In this document: positions 23,470 to 34,830 of the stretch, one piece after another
How the letters are laid out: each line of letters begins with the position of its first letter
Numbering within the stretch: the first letter of the stretch is position 1
Assembly: GCA_030761205.1 (NCBI GenBank)
Contig: JAULJL010000039.1
Location: 9,946,001-10,010,000 of the forward strand
DNA length: 64,000 nucleotides
From: Fremontodendron californicum
Taxonomy: Eukaryota > Streptophyta > Magnoliopsida > Malvales > Malvaceae
Reading direction: 5' to 3'
Translations under genes and position numbers: made by a program
The notes under the pieces: generated by a model
Told to the model about the DNA's origin: nothing
Seen by the model: the letters and a program-made list of their open reading frames with translations, nothing else
Databases searched by the model: none

Positions 23470-25705
23470 CTCTTAATAAAAGAGTTTCATATTAGTCTTA
23501 AAGAAATTCTAAATCAATGCATTTGTGTACATTGTATATTGAAATTTCTTTTTTTCTTTTTTTTGGATAATATATATACTGAAATTTCATATATCCCTAA
23601 CCTTGTTTGTCTTATGGAGAGGAAGAGGATAGAGCTATGCATAACCGGTTAAACTTTCGTCTCATTTTTTGCTTAAGATAATCTTCCATTGCTACTTTCA
23701 TCGAATAGATATAATTGAACGTTTAACTTTTCTGTCATCTGAAAATTTTAACACAAATATTAAAATAAACAATGAAAAAAGTAATTTTGAGTTATTTAAT
23801 TTGAATCTGTAGCTCAACAGTAAAGTGTCAAGAAAGAGGAATAATAAATTTTACTCTCTAAGCTTTCTTTATGGGACTATAAGCATGAGAAATTAATGAG
23901 AAAAATGCATGCCTATAATCTTTCGATGGCATGAGTTCAGGTGCAAAAAGTAACAACAAATAAAACCAAAGTTGAATATGAACTTTAAAATTCGTTTTCT
24001 CAATTTGTCACTTAATTATTATACTCTTACCGCTTTAATGATGACAACTTGCATGAGCACATTAGCAAATGTATATTTATATTTACAATCATTCCGATTA
24101 CATAACTAATATTAGAAAGTTTGCAAAACTTTAAAAATTTTAATTAAATGTAATTGTATTTTTTAAAAAAATTTTATTAGATTCTTATTGAGACACAACA
24201 TTATGATTTCCATAATTTATAGATATAGTAATTCAGAAACAATATATTTTCTTGAGAATATATTTTGCATATGAAAAAGACTTTTTAAATTATGCAAATA
24301 TAAAAATACACACGTAAGTTCTCATATGATCCCATATATATCATAGTCGAATAATTCTTTCATAAGAAAGAATGGAGAATGCATTATATATAAATTGCAA
24401 TTAATTTGTCCTGTTGGGAGCAAAAACATCATATGCATCACAGCTTAACGTGGCTTCCAAAATTTATATTTGTGTTTTCATCTTTTTGGTAACTGATCAC
24501 AAAATGTGAATATGTTTATTTATTTATTTGGGAAAGAGCTCCTATGTATGTTTTTTTTTTTTTAATTTAGATATATAACATATTTTAATTATATAAATAT
24601 TTACGGGGTATATAAATAAAGATAAAGCGCATCATCTATTTCAGTAATTATTAGTTTATTTCTATCTATTTATATGTAATCAAATTTTGGTTTTACTATT
24701 TTCTTCTGTTTTTACAATTATAATTAAATGAGTATAGAAGAAAGTTACAATGTAAAATTAACGGTAATATTTTTTAACCTTTTATTTCACTAAATCCAAA
24801 GAGCTAACAATGGATAAATTAATAAATATTCATCATATTACATAAATATATGTGCCTTACATTTATATATACCATTCTTATTGATTTTTTATGCAAGTCA
24901 TCACTTCTTTTTAATTTTAATCAAATAAAATTAAATCGTAAAAGTTCTACTTTTTAGACAAATCTATATGCATTATTCAATCCATCCAAGTATTAGTTGT
25001 GGAAATCTTTAAAAGTGAGAAAAATTATCTTATTTTTATACCTTTTAATCAAATATTTATTTGATTTTTTGAAAAAAAAATTGTTATACATAATATTTTA
25101 ATATAAATATTAAAATACAAAAATTTAAAGATTAAAATAAAATATAAATTACTAACCTTGGTATCTTGCCATGTTTTCTTCTTAAGAAATTTCCTACCCT
25201 TAATAACAAACTTGCTATGTAACACCTATAGAATTCATAATGATTTTATTTTCACCATTAATGATAATAATATAAATATAAATTTTACATGAACGAATAT
25301 AAGTTTAATATAAATACAATAAAAAAATTATTCCAATAAATTGTTCCTCACCTTAAAAGACTTATCAATTAAAAGAATTTGTGAAGAATATTTGTCTCCC
25401 TTCGATTGATAATTCTGTAATCAGTGATATTCACGAGGATTTAATTAATGGTATGGGCTTTATAAAGGACTATTCTTTATGCCAAATTCATTGGCTATTT
25501 CGCACCCCTTGGTCCTATAATGTCCCTTAAAAAAAGTCAATTCCGCTTGCTCTAAAAACGATTGATTGTGATAATTAAAGCAATTTAAAATAAGAAAAGA
25601 TACATAACATAAAAATTTAGAATTAAATAACAAAATAATATAAATTACTAAAAGATTAATGTAAATTCATGCCATGTTTACAGAAAAAAAATATAGATGC
25701 ACAAA
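23470..25705. other. AT-rich DNA without recognised genes
   Basis: Simple AT-rich sequence on both strands with no conserved motif seen. The first few hundred bases may still belong to the Helitron 5' region, but the Helitron terminus was not identified. Confidence 0.5.
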
Positions 25706-25788
25706 CAGGTGAGATTCTTATTGATGGCTGAGGTTTTTATAGATGTTTTTAGGATGCCTTAAATAAACTTTTAATTCATAGTTAAAGC
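25706..25788 (+). repeat. Duplicated target segment, left half of filled copy
   Basis: AGGATGCCTTAAATAA and TTTTAATTCATAGTTAAAGC here match AAGATGCCTTAAATAA and TTTTAATTCATAGTTAAAGC at 27915-27953. This half is followed by the hAT-type element; the other half of the same segment resumes at 27640. Confidence 0.85.
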
Positions 25789-27639
25789 TAGAGGTGGCAA
25801 AATGAACCCGAACCCGAAAACCCGCCCAGGAAAACCCGAACCCGAACCCGCCCAAACCCGATTTGACCAAAAAGTCAAAAACCCGAACCCGAAAAAGCCC
25901 GAACCCGAATGGGCCCGAACCCGAATGAACCCGAACCCGAATGGGCCCGAACCCGAATGGACCCGAACCCGAATGGACCCGAACCCGAATGGGCCCGAAC
26001 CCGAATGAGCCCGAACCCGAATGAGCCCGAACCCGAGACCGGCCCGAACCCGAACCCGAATTTAATACTAAAAATAAAAATAAACAAATTGCAATTATTT
26101 TTTTTTACAAAGCAATAACTTTAATTATTAATTTTATTCTAATTTTTTTTAATAATTTAATTAAAATTTAAAATTTAATATTATATATATATATGATGAA
26201 ATAATAATTTTATCAAAAAGTAAATTATATTTTGTACTTATAAGTTATAACTTTAACGTCTCATATCATGATGAATTTACAATCTAAATATTTTAAATTC
26301 TTGAAAATTTTAAAGATGTGAAAAAAAATTTGACAATAATTCAATTAATCTATAAGGGTAAAAAAATTGACAATAATTCAATTATTTTGGCCTTTTGGGT
26401 TATACTTAGACCTGCTCACGGGCCGGGCCTGGGCAGGATATTTTGTGTTCCGGGCCGGCCCGGCCCGGAACAGTAATTTTTATTATAATATTATTTTATT
26501 TAATTTTAATTATAAAAAAATAAAAAAAATAAAAAAATTATTTTTTTATTCCAATGAACAGTGTTTCGGGCCTAAACGGGCGGGCCGGGCCGACCCAGGG
26601 CCAGGCCTGGGCAGAGAAAATAAAAAAAAAAACTGGGCCGCGGCCCGGCCCGGCCCATAAGCAGCTCTAGTTATACTTATGCGGTTAGGTTAGGGTGGGT
26701 TTAATTGGATTATGGCTTTCATGTGATTTTATTTTAGCGGGTGGATTTAATGGGGTTTTGGGTTTTATGGCCTTTTGGTTTTGGGTATATTTATTATATA
26801 TTAATAAATAATCATATTAATTATATATTTATTACGTATAATTTAAATATAAATTATATTTTTTAGTACTACTTTATAATTTATACTTTATACTGATGAA
26901 AAAAATATAAGTACTCGATATATATATATATATATATATATCTTGACTATAAGCATAAATTTTTTGCATTTTATAAGTATATAAACGAATAGATGAAGGC
27001 CAGGATTTATTTTTAAAAGTTTTTTATTTTATAGTGAATATAAATTATAATGTATTTATATTTTGAAATTCGAGCTCATCAAATCAATTATTTTAAATAT
27101 CAATATATTAATTTATAATATATCATATTTTTTATAATAAATTATTTCAAAATTTGATTTTATATAACAAATTAATTTCTTATTCTTTTGGTGCTAACAA
27201 ATATTAATTTTAAAAAATAAATATAATTAAAAATATCATATAATAGCAAAAGTATAAAAATAAAAATAATAATAATAATAAATTAATAATTTGTTTTTAG
27301 ATATAAATATTTAAATTACGTAAAAATGATTACATCTAATATAAAATAAAATAATGTAAAACATACCCGTACCCAGATCGAACCCGAACCCAGACCGAAC
27401 CCGAACCCGAACCCGAATGGGCCCGAACCCGAATGAGCCCGAACCCGAATGGGCCCGAACCCGAATGAGCCCGAACCCGAATGAGCCCGAACCCGAATGG
27501 ACCCGAACCCGAATGAGCCCGAACCCGGATGGACCCGAACCCGAATGGACCCGAACCCGAATGAGCCCGAACCCGAATAAACCCGAACCCGAATGAACCC
27601 GACCCGAACCTGCCCGAACCCGCCCAATTGCCACCTCTA
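25789..27639. mobile_element. Non-autonomous hAT-type element, CCCGAA subterminal repeats
   Basis: Ends are TAGAGGTGGCAA and TTGCCACCTCTA (12-bp perfect terminal inverted repeat), flanked by the perfect 8-bp duplication GTTAAAGC (25781-25788 and 27640-27647). Both subterminal regions (25803-26060 and 27362-27628) are tandem CCCGAACCCGAATGRG units. They run in the same orientation at both ends rather than inverted. The interior is AT-rich and encodes no transposase. It contains a second element (26407-26669). Removing the insert restores the sequence seen intact at about 27915-27990. Confidence 0.92.
26407..26669. mobile_element. hAT-type MITE (263 bp) nested in the CCCGAA element
   Basis: Ends TAGACCTGCTCACGGGCCGG and the complement of TAGAGCTGCTTATGGGCCGG are inverted repeats with few mismatches. 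The flanking 8-bp duplication is GTTATACT (26399-26406 and 26670-26677), perfect. The subterminal motif is GGCCCGGCC/GGGCCGGGC. The core is AT-rich, with no coding capacity. Confidence 0.9.
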
Positions 27640-27730
27640 GTTAAAGCATAAGGGATAGTATTTGAGTATGAAAAGGAATAATTAAAATTTTAATAGAAAG
27701 TATTTTAAAAATTAAAATCTTAGAACTTGA
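27640..27730 (+). repeat. Duplicated target segment, right half of filled copy
   Basis: GCATAAGGGATAGTATTTGA with GTATGAAAAGGAA here matches GCATAAGGGATAGTATTTGA with ATATGAAAAGGAA at 27951-27983. It resumes exactly after the hAT-type element and its GTTAAAGC duplication. Confidence 0.85.
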
Positions 27731-27884
27731 CATGGATGGCTTTGACAATGTCAAATGTTCAAGATGTTGCTGCCACAATCAAGCATGCTGCTCGCGTTAT
27801 GGTGGCTAAAAATATAATTAAAATTTTTAAATTAAAATTTTAATAAAAAAGTATTTTTTTTAATAACAAAAAAGAAAATTCTTT

Positions 27885-28085
27885 TAACCGGTAAGATTCT
27901 TAATTGATGTTCTTAAGATGCCTTAAATAAAGTTTTAATTCATAGTTAAAGCATAAGGGATAGTATTTGAATATGAAAAGGAAAGAGTTATAAGTCATAG
28001 ATTGTTAGGAGTCTAATAATCAAAAAATTAAAATTACAATTTTAATAAGAAAGTATTTTTCTAATAATAAAAAGGAAAAATATTT
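27885..28085 (+). repeat. Empty-site paralogue of the hAT target segment
   Basis: This stretch carries the same sequence as the two halves that flank the 25789-27639 element, but uninterrupted: ...ATTCATAGTTAAAGC followed directly by ATAAGGGATAGT. It contains one copy of GTTAAAGC where the filled copy has two. It is the pre-insertion state of a local tandem duplication. Confidence 0.88.
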
Positions 28086-28129
28086 TTAATTAATTAAATA
28101 TTTTATAAGGGTATTTTGGTCAATCACTT

Positions 28130-29481
28130 TTAACACTTTTGGGGTTCACACTTTTATATATTTATATATATACTAAAAATATAAAATGATATATAAAATA
28201 TTTTAAATAGTAAATAGTAATTTTAAAAACGCAGGACGGGACGGAGCAGAGTAAGCATTTACCATAACATTCCCGCTTCACCACACCCTCACTTTCTCAA
28301 CAAAAAAAACCTTTCCATTCGAAACATATTTGTGAGGAATCCATGGAGCAGATCAGGTTTTGTCTTCCCTATATCACAATGCTTAAATGTAAGTCTACCA
28401 AAAATTAAGGGGACTCTCAAATATTCTACAGACAAGCTACCTTGCTTTTTTTTTTTTATATGCAAAGGAGGCTGCAGTCTATGGATAAAGAAAGCGGTTA
28501 TAAATGAAGAGATTTGAATCTCAGATTTGTTGGATGCCACCTTTTAAAAATGATTGTATGAATCAACTGAGTTAAACCCCAAATTCACAAGCTACAATGC
28601 TTTGTTGAATGTCCCGAAGAGTGAGAGGATTTACATTTGCTGAAAAAACTTGAGTCTAGCAAACCCGAAATCGTCTCATTTGCTCCATTCCTAAGCATCT
28701 GCAAACCATAAAGCGTCAAAATTACATCCTAATAGCCAAACTTCTGCATTGTAAATATACAGGACAATTTTTAGACCCTATTTTTTTAATTGTATTTTTC
28801 AGTCGAAATCACATTGTCAAATTAAGCCTTAACCATTCGTTTAGGTCAATTAACTATTATGGAAAATTCTATTAATTAAGTTCTAAGATTTTTCTTTATC
28901 TATTTAATTAAAATGAGCCCACTGCTTGCACATAAATTTGTTTATGAGTTGAGTTACCCATCTGACTCGATAAATTCGGTCCGAATTGGGTCGGATCTAG
29001 ATAGAAGTTTTTGTAATCCGAACCAATTCGATCCTACTCGGATTATTATTATTTATTTAATAAAAAAATTAATTTAATTATAAAATATAAAAATATTTTT
29101 TTAATAATAAAATGAACTTTCGAATCCGACTCATCCCATACCTTTAATTGATAGTTTCAAATTTCAATTCTTCCTACACAAAATATTAATATAAAAATAT
29201 TGAAAAAATTAATTTCAATTCTATCTTTCGGGATTGGGAGACTTGTTCAAAGGAAGAAAAACAAAATAGTCAACAAACTTCCACAATACATCACTATAGT
29301 AGCCAAGCTTGCTTCCCAACCCATGGCATGGATCATACAACTTTTGTCTTCCAACCAAAAGAGTCTACACAGATTTTAACGGTTCTAACTTCTAAACATT
29401 AAAACTTCTTTCTTTTATCCAAGGCTTGCAGGCAATTTTACCAATACTTAAAAACTTTGGGGATTACATAATAATCTTAGT
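28130..29481. other. Mostly non-coding; hAT arm remnants and a coding-like scrap
   Basis: GGGACGGAGCAGAGTAAGC (about 28236-28254) resembles the GC-rich arm of a hAT-type element without partner. On the minus strand about 28690-28560 has an open segment reading MLRNGANETISGLLDSSFF then LRDIQQSIVACEFGV, which looks like a protein exon, but I do not recognise the family. The rest is AT-rich with no feature. Confidence 0.35.
28340..28465 (-). pseudogene. LINE reverse-transcriptase scrap
   Basis: The minus strand encodes GSLSVEYLRVPLIFGRLTFK, matching the conserved LINE RT stretch usually written as GxLPVxYLGVPLxxxRL. Only about 40 codons are recognisable; it is a fragment. Confidence 0.6.
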
Positions 29482-30599
29482 TAGGAGTGTAAACGAAAAC
29501 GAAACACATGTGTTCGCAAGCTACTCGATATTCGAAAGAAACTCGAATTTGACTCAATCATTATCGCATCTAGCTCGAGCTATCGAACAAACCGAATTCG
29601 AGTATCCTAATGCTTGACTCGAATAACTCGCAAGCCTAATTGAGCTTTTTATTTTTAATATATATATTTCTAATTAATATTAAAAAATCTCAATTCGAAC
29701 TCGAATTCGATGGTAGCGAGTCGGATATCTTCCATTTTCTGTATTATCCGAATCCGCAAATCTGCTTTGAAATCCGAATCCGTTTATTATCCGCAATAAT
29801 CCGAATATTACTATCTGAATCCGAATTAATTAACATTATCCACCAGATATCTGAATTCGCAAAAATTCGAAATTCGATAAGTCAAAATTTTTTATAAAAA
29901 AAATTATAAAATCAAACAAAAATTAATTTTAAATTCAAAATCACTCATAATTAACAACAAACAAATTCTAAAATACAAGAACAACAACTTAAATAAAAAA
30001 ATAACAATTCCAAAATACAAAAAACAACTTAGGTAATACAAGAAATTAGTTCCATAAACTAAAAGTATTTGTTCCATAAACTAAAAACAGACATAAAACT
30101 TAGTTATATCAACTATGAAAGATTACTCCTCTTCCTCAACAACACATGTGCTAGCTGAATCTCCAACTGAATGGGATACTACATAAAGAAAAAATTAAAC
30201 ATTAATTTAACTCTTGAGATGAAATATAATAGATTGAATGTTTTTTTTAATCCTTAAATAAATAAAAAAATTGAATGTTTCTTTTTATTATGCTATTTTA
30301 TATTGAATATTTCTTTTATTATGCTATTTTATAATGTTAAAATAAATAAATCCTTAAATTTTATCTTTTTATTTAAATATATTGATAACAATTAAAATAC
30401 TAAAAATATTGATAAATATTATTAAAATATTTTATATTAATATTCAAGTCAAATAAAACATGATTTAAAAGTTTGATCCGAATCAAGTCAAACATGTTGA
30501 CATGAAACACGATTAGACGAAATGCATACAATATTTTTTCATACAATTTAGAATAAAGTACATAAAATAGGTAATTGAGAATGATATGTGTATTTTATT

Positions 30600-30802
30600 T
30601 AGACCTGTCAATACGTGTATTCATATCGTTCTTGATCGTGTACTTTAACGTTTCATAATCGTATTTAAGGTATTACATATTAATATAAATTATGACACAT
30701 TAATAATTCATGTTATATAGATTTTGACACGTTCGTGTATTCATGTCGTGTTTGTGTTATTTTTATATCGTGTTTTAATTATTCGACTCGTTGCCATCCT
30801 TA
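30600..30802. mobile_element. Possible short hAT-type MITE, CGTGT/TCATGTCGTG arms
   Basis: TAGACCTGTCAATACGTGT begins it and ACTCGTTGCCATCCTTA ends it. The ends pair only partly, and the flanks ATTTTATT/ATCGTATT match at 6 of 8. The interior has several CGTGTATTCATGTCGTG-like units. It looks like an old insertion inside the preceding element. Confidence 0.5.
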
Positions 30803-30970
30803 ATCGTATTCATGTTGTGTAAAGGGTTTCAGAGAAATATATATATATATACATATATGTATATAATTTGTTAAGGTTTATACATTTATATAAAAATATC
30901 ATGTATATTTAGAATTTATAAATGTTTAACATATATTAACTTATTTAATTTTATAACTATTTTATCATTA

Positions 30971-31250
30971 TACTTTTATATTGTCCAATGAAATTAAAGA
31001 ATAAAAGATGAAAGAGGATTTTATATATAATTTTTTAAGCTAATAAAAATTTGATTCATAAGATTTATACTTAAAAACATATATATATATATATAAATAT
31101 TTATGTCGTATTAAACAAAATTTACTTTTATATTGTCCAATGAAATTAAAAAATAAAAGATGAAAAAGGATTTTATGTATAATTTTTTAAGCTAATAAAA
31201 GTTTGATTCTTAAGATTTATACTTAAAACATCTATATTTATATATCGTAT
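30971..31250 (+). repeat. 152-bp tandem duplication
   Basis: TACTTTTATATTGTCCAATG begins copies at 30971 and 31123. Both continue through AATTTTTTAAGCTAATAAAA and AAGATTTATACTTAAAA with few differences. Confidence 0.88.
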
Positions 31251-32322
31251 TAGAAAAAAAAATTATATTTTAATATTTATTTTAATTAACATAAGTACTA
31301 AAGTACATAACTTTGTTACAAGATTATTTTGTAACAAATAAAATAAATATTGTCATTAGAGTGATTTAACTAATTAAGCTGATTAAGTCATCAAATATTA
31401 TTTTATAAAAGTACCATGTATTTTTTAAATTTAAAGGTATTTAACATAATTAATTTTTTTATTATTAATTTTAAAATTTAAAAGTATTTAACATAATTTT
31501 TTTTTTTTAAATATTTTTAAATATTATTATAATTCATTATACTTGATATAATTTAATTTTAGTGGCATGTTATTTCAAAATTGAAGCTTAACTCACTTGG
31601 TTAAGTCTTTGGTCAAAACTTTATGTGTTTTACAAAAACCGGATTCGGATATCCGAATCCGCTATTCGAATCAGCATAACTTTTGCGGATTCGGATAATG
31701 AATATTCGAGGGTTCATATCCGCATCCGTTCCGATTCCGCTGCGGATAGTAATTATAATATCCGAATCTGACTTTTATCCAAATCCACAAATCTGAATCC
31801 GCAAAAAAACGGATCAGATATCCGAATCCGCAATACAAATTGCCATCCCTAAATTCGAACACAAATAGTCGAATTTAAAATCGAATATGAAAATCGAGTT
31901 CATTTTTTACTAAGTAATTGAACCTAATCGAACGAGCTCGAACAATTTCAGTTTTATCTCGAGTCAAGCTCGAGTTTTAAAAATAAAACTTAAACTGAAT
32001 TTCGAGCCTCGAATTTCTAATCGAGCTCGAACTTCTTACTGCTTGAGCTCGGCTCGATTACACCCCTAATCTTTGTTTATACTTCAGGTCCAGGCTTCAG
32101 ATAAGGAAACTGGAAACAAGATTTTAAAAGATCACTAGAATATTTAACCAAAGTATAAAAGTACATTTTTCATAACTTGAGACTATAAAGTAGAGTTGAA
32201 AACAAAAACAAAGCCCTGTGAACAAACACTGAAACACATAATAATGGCATTCTACTTTAATAAAATAAAAAAAAAAAAAAAAAAGCAGAAGGAACAAAAA
32301 TTTTCTGCACAACCCTCCGAAT

Positions 32323-32815
32323 TAGGGATGGCAAAACCCGATCCGACCGATGAATTTTGAACCGATCCGATCCGAATGGAGAGGTTTTTTTTTTTTGAAC
32401 AATGGAGGCGGGGCGGGGCGGGGCGGTTTTTTTTGTCTGAAAGGCGGGGATGGAGCAGTTGTGGTAATTGCCTGCTCCGCACCGCCCCGCCCCGAATAGT
32501 GAAATTACAATTTTACTCTTACATATTTAGCTTTTAAATGAATAATAAAATAATATAATTAAACTTATTATTTTTATGTTTATATTTAATTTATTTTTAA
32601 AATGCTTTATTATTTGAAAAAAATAAAAATAATTAATAAATATCAAATGGGGCGGAGCGGGGCGGTTATGGATGTAACCGACATCCATGGAGGTGGTAGT
32701 GGTATTGAAATTTCAACATCCATGGCGGAGCGGGGCGGGGCGCGGAGCAGTACAATGGCGGGGCGGGGGCGGATACTGCAAAATCCGCCCCCGCCCCGCT
32801 CCATTGCCATCCCTA
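32323..32815. mobile_element. hAT-type MITE (493 bp), GGGGCGG arms
   Basis: Terminal inverted repeat TAGGGATGGCAA / TTGCCATCCCTA is perfect. The flanking duplication CTCCGAAT (32315-32322 and 32816-32823) is perfect. Both arms are packed with GGGGCGG/CCGCCCC runs. The right arm also has a palindromic GGATGTAACCGACATCC and two CATCCATGG blocks. No coding capacity. Confidence 0.92.
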
Positions 32816-32970
32816 CTCCGAATCCGAGGTTAGTATTCCATTTTAACCTAGGATGAATCAACAATTACTTCAAAACGAGTCATCTGAACAGTCTGCACTG
32901 CATCCCAACCATCATGACCAATACAAGTATCAAGCTGGAGCTAGCAAACCTGTATATGGCTCGGATTGAT

Positions 32971-32975
<5 letters not shown>

Positions 32976-33019
<44 letters not shown>
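32976..33019. repeat. (AT)n microsatellite
   Basis: About 22 AT dinucleotides lie between the MITE and the 3' end of the exportin pseudogene. Confidence 0.95.
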
Positions 33020-33023
<4 letters not shown>

Positions 33024-33203
33024 ATGTCAAACACCTAAATATTCTACACATCACCAATAGACACAGACAGAATCTCCAGCAGCCAAACCTGTGTGCAACA
33101 GCGCCTTCTTGATTCACGAAAGATGAGAAACAATGGGCGAAAAATGCCGTATCTGTTTACATTCAAGGATACTGGTGGATAAAACCCGAGGCGCAACCTT
33201 AAC

Positions 33204-33277
33204 TCCCAAGTCAAAATTTAACAAATTAGCTTTCCAAGGCATCCCAAGTCAAAATTTAACAAATCAGCTTCCAAGGT
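33204..33277 (+). repeat. 38-bp direct duplication
   Basis: TCCCAAGTCAAAATTTAACA occurs at 33204 and 33242, each followed by AATYAGCTTYCCAAGG. It lies just past the exportin stop codon (3' flank on the minus strand). Confidence 0.9.
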
Positions 33278-33291
33278 AAAATTCGCCACAT

Positions 33292-33414
33292 CTACGAGTC
33301 CAACATCTCATCTTGAATCTCGTTTGGGGCAATGAGCCCCGGGATAGAAAGCATCCGTTGTCGCTCTCTTTCCCTCTGTACAGCAGCCTCTTCTGCATAC
33401 AGATCTTTATTGTC
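33292..33414 (-). pseudogene. XPO1: XPO1 pseudogene exon 32
   Basis: 40 codons and TAG (DNKDLYAEEAAVQRERERQR...EMLDS). Acidic C-terminal tail kept. Open. Confidence 0.92.
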
Positions 33415-33773
33415 CTGCAGAAAGCAGAGCAAAAGGTCATCAGTTGACTCCTATGTTGTTCCGACTCTTCATTTTTCTTCAAGTACCCGTGTCCGGCGCA
33501 TTTCCGAACATGGATATAGGGATATGATCCTCCAATGACCCTCCAAATACATGAAAATCTTGAAAAAAATTGAATATACTCGTGTCCAACACTAGCACCT
33601 GAGTCCGAGTATCATAGGTGGACTCATCAAAGCAAACCACATATTAGAGATGGGAGATTTACTACTATCAAAGACCATATAGTGAAACTTCTAAATTTTT
33701 AACTAAACTAACAGTTAATTAAACTCCGCCAATGATAAACACAGATCTATTTACAAGCTCATTCAAAGCTTTA

Positions 33774-33874
33774 CTGAACTGAAAATTCTTTTGATTGCAC
33801 AAGTCCCGTATGTGATTCTTAAACGTGGACAAATCATTTCTTGACTCAAATAGTCCGTTTACAAATTGAGTAAC
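33774..33874 (-). pseudogene. XPO1: XPO1 pseudogene exon 31 (4-base deletion, donor damaged)
   Basis: 101 bases where 105 are expected. VTQFVNGLFESRNDLSTFKN to HIRD is in frame, then four bases are missing and the rest (VQSKEFSVQ) is shifted. The exon end reads CAGTAAAGC where CAG-GTAAAGC is expected, so one G of the junction is gone. Confidence 0.85.
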
Positions 33875-33948
33875 CTGAACACATAGATCAATATTATAAA
33901 CTCAGAAAATAAAAGAATAATTGATTGGATGTGAACCTGTTATCATAC

Positions 33949-34086
33949 CTCAGCTCCAGTCATGTTGGGGAATGATGTACTCAGAAGTTTTATCGTGTAT
34001 TCACGAACAAACATCCCATTATTCGGATATGGATACAGAACCTTAGCAGCATCCCACAAGGGCTCAGTCAATAAACCACTCTCAAC
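33949..34086 (-). pseudogene. XPO1: XPO1 pseudogene exon 30
   Basis: 46 codons (VESGLLTEPLWDAAKVLYPY...MTGAE), open, canonical sites. Confidence 0.9.
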
Positions 34087-34158
34087 CTGAAAATAAGTTA
34101 TCGACTAAGATTAAACTGATGCAAATCAGAGCAATCAAGGCACAGTAAAATACTTTAC

Positions 34159-34296
34159 CAGGCAGAACAGGTGCTGTAAAACCAAGACATGCAACTTGAA
34201 GCCAGGCTTGTGAAATGTGTCCGTCAAGACGGCAAAAATCTCTTGCTCAATTGTCAAAAAGTATGTCCGGTAGAACTGGTTACAAAATTCAGAAGC
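34159..34296 (-). pseudogene. XPO1: XPO1 pseudogene exon 29
   Basis: 46 codons (ASEFCNQFYRTYFLTIEQEI...LFCL), open, canonical sites. Confidence 0.9.
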
Positions 34297-34377
34297 CTGT
34301 CAAGGTACCAAAACCAATAATTCAGCATCTTACATCAACACAGTTATCAACCATGCAAAACCACAACACTAACAGAC

Positions 34378-34485
34378 CTGAAAGTTTTTCAGCATCTCCA
34401 ATAGAAGATTTAGACCGGTTTCTGCAATATTTCTCTCTGTATGCCGGAATGCCCAAATGATTGAACCCATAACTAGCTTTAGTTG
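34378..34485 (-). pseudogene. XPO1: XPO1 pseudogene exon 28
   Basis: 36 codons (QLKLVMGSIIWAFRHTERNI...KNFQ), open. Gly stands where Asp is usual in VMDSII. Confidence 0.9.
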
Positions 34486-34719
34486 CTGATGCAGAAGCAT
34501 GATAAAAAAATAGTACTAAACAACGATTGCCTTAAAACTCTTTCAAATATCCAAAAAAATAATAATAACTGGCATTAGATAAACCGTTATTAGTTGGAAA
34601 AGTAAAAGCTTAGACCGGAAAAGACATTTAAAGAAATATTTCATGTTTTCAATTTAAAGAACAGCCATAATAGATCAGAAAAAAAAAAAAAAAATAATAA
34701 GAAGAAACTCAACACTAAC

Positions 34720-34830
34720 CTGACTTGACAACCGAATAAGTGCAGGAAAACAACGAGTAGCAATGGCACGAAGCAATGAAAAGAATTTGAGGCGGTGTTC
34801 TGGGTAATCTTCAAAATTTTTGGTTATCAT
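34720..34830 (-). pseudogene. XPO1: XPO1 pseudogene exon 27
   Basis: 37 codons (MITKNFEDYPEHRLKFFSLL...RLSSQ), open, canonical sites. Confidence 0.9.

Larger units (their letters stand above)
29711..31851. mobile_element. hAT-type element, CGGATAT/ATCCGAAT arms (nested)
   Basis: The right end TTGCCATCCCTA is followed by AATTCGAA. The left end is damaged (GGTAGCGAGTCGGATAT where TAGGGATGGCAAC... would be expected) and preceded by AATTCGAT. Arms carry many ATCCGAATCCGC/GCGGATTCGGAT units. On the minus strand at about 30178-30125 a short open tail (SHSVGDSAST then VVEEEE and stop) resembles the end of a hAT transposase, but this is speculative. The element lies inside 29482-32068. Confidence 0.7.
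29482..32068. mobile_element. hAT-type element, CTCGAA/GAGCTCG arms (outer of a nest)
   Basis: The left end TAGGAGTGTAAACGA and right end TCGATTACACCCCTA form inverted termini (two mismatches). Flanks are ATCTTAGT (29474-29481) and ATCTTTGT (32069-32076), an 8-bp duplication with one mismatch. Arms of about 225 bp (left) and 210 bp (right) are rich in CTCGAA, GAGCTCG and TTCGAAT. The middle is occupied by another element (about 29711-31851). No transposase of its own was found. Confidence 0.8.

Noticed and set aside
25802..26118. Proline/asparagine-glutamate-rich open frames and a possible telomere-like array
   Set aside because: The unit is CCCGAA-based, not the plant telomere CCCTAAA, and belongs to the arms of a hAT-type element with a proven duplication.
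27729..27815. Possible protein fragment (GACATGGATGGCTTTGACAA region)
   Set aside because: Of better codon-like composition than its flanks but only about 28 codons, with no recognised family.
19339..28290. One large hAT element from the arm at 19339 to the GC-rich stretch near 28236
   Set aside because: The right stretch lacks a matching terminus and no 8-bp duplication of GATCACGT was found.
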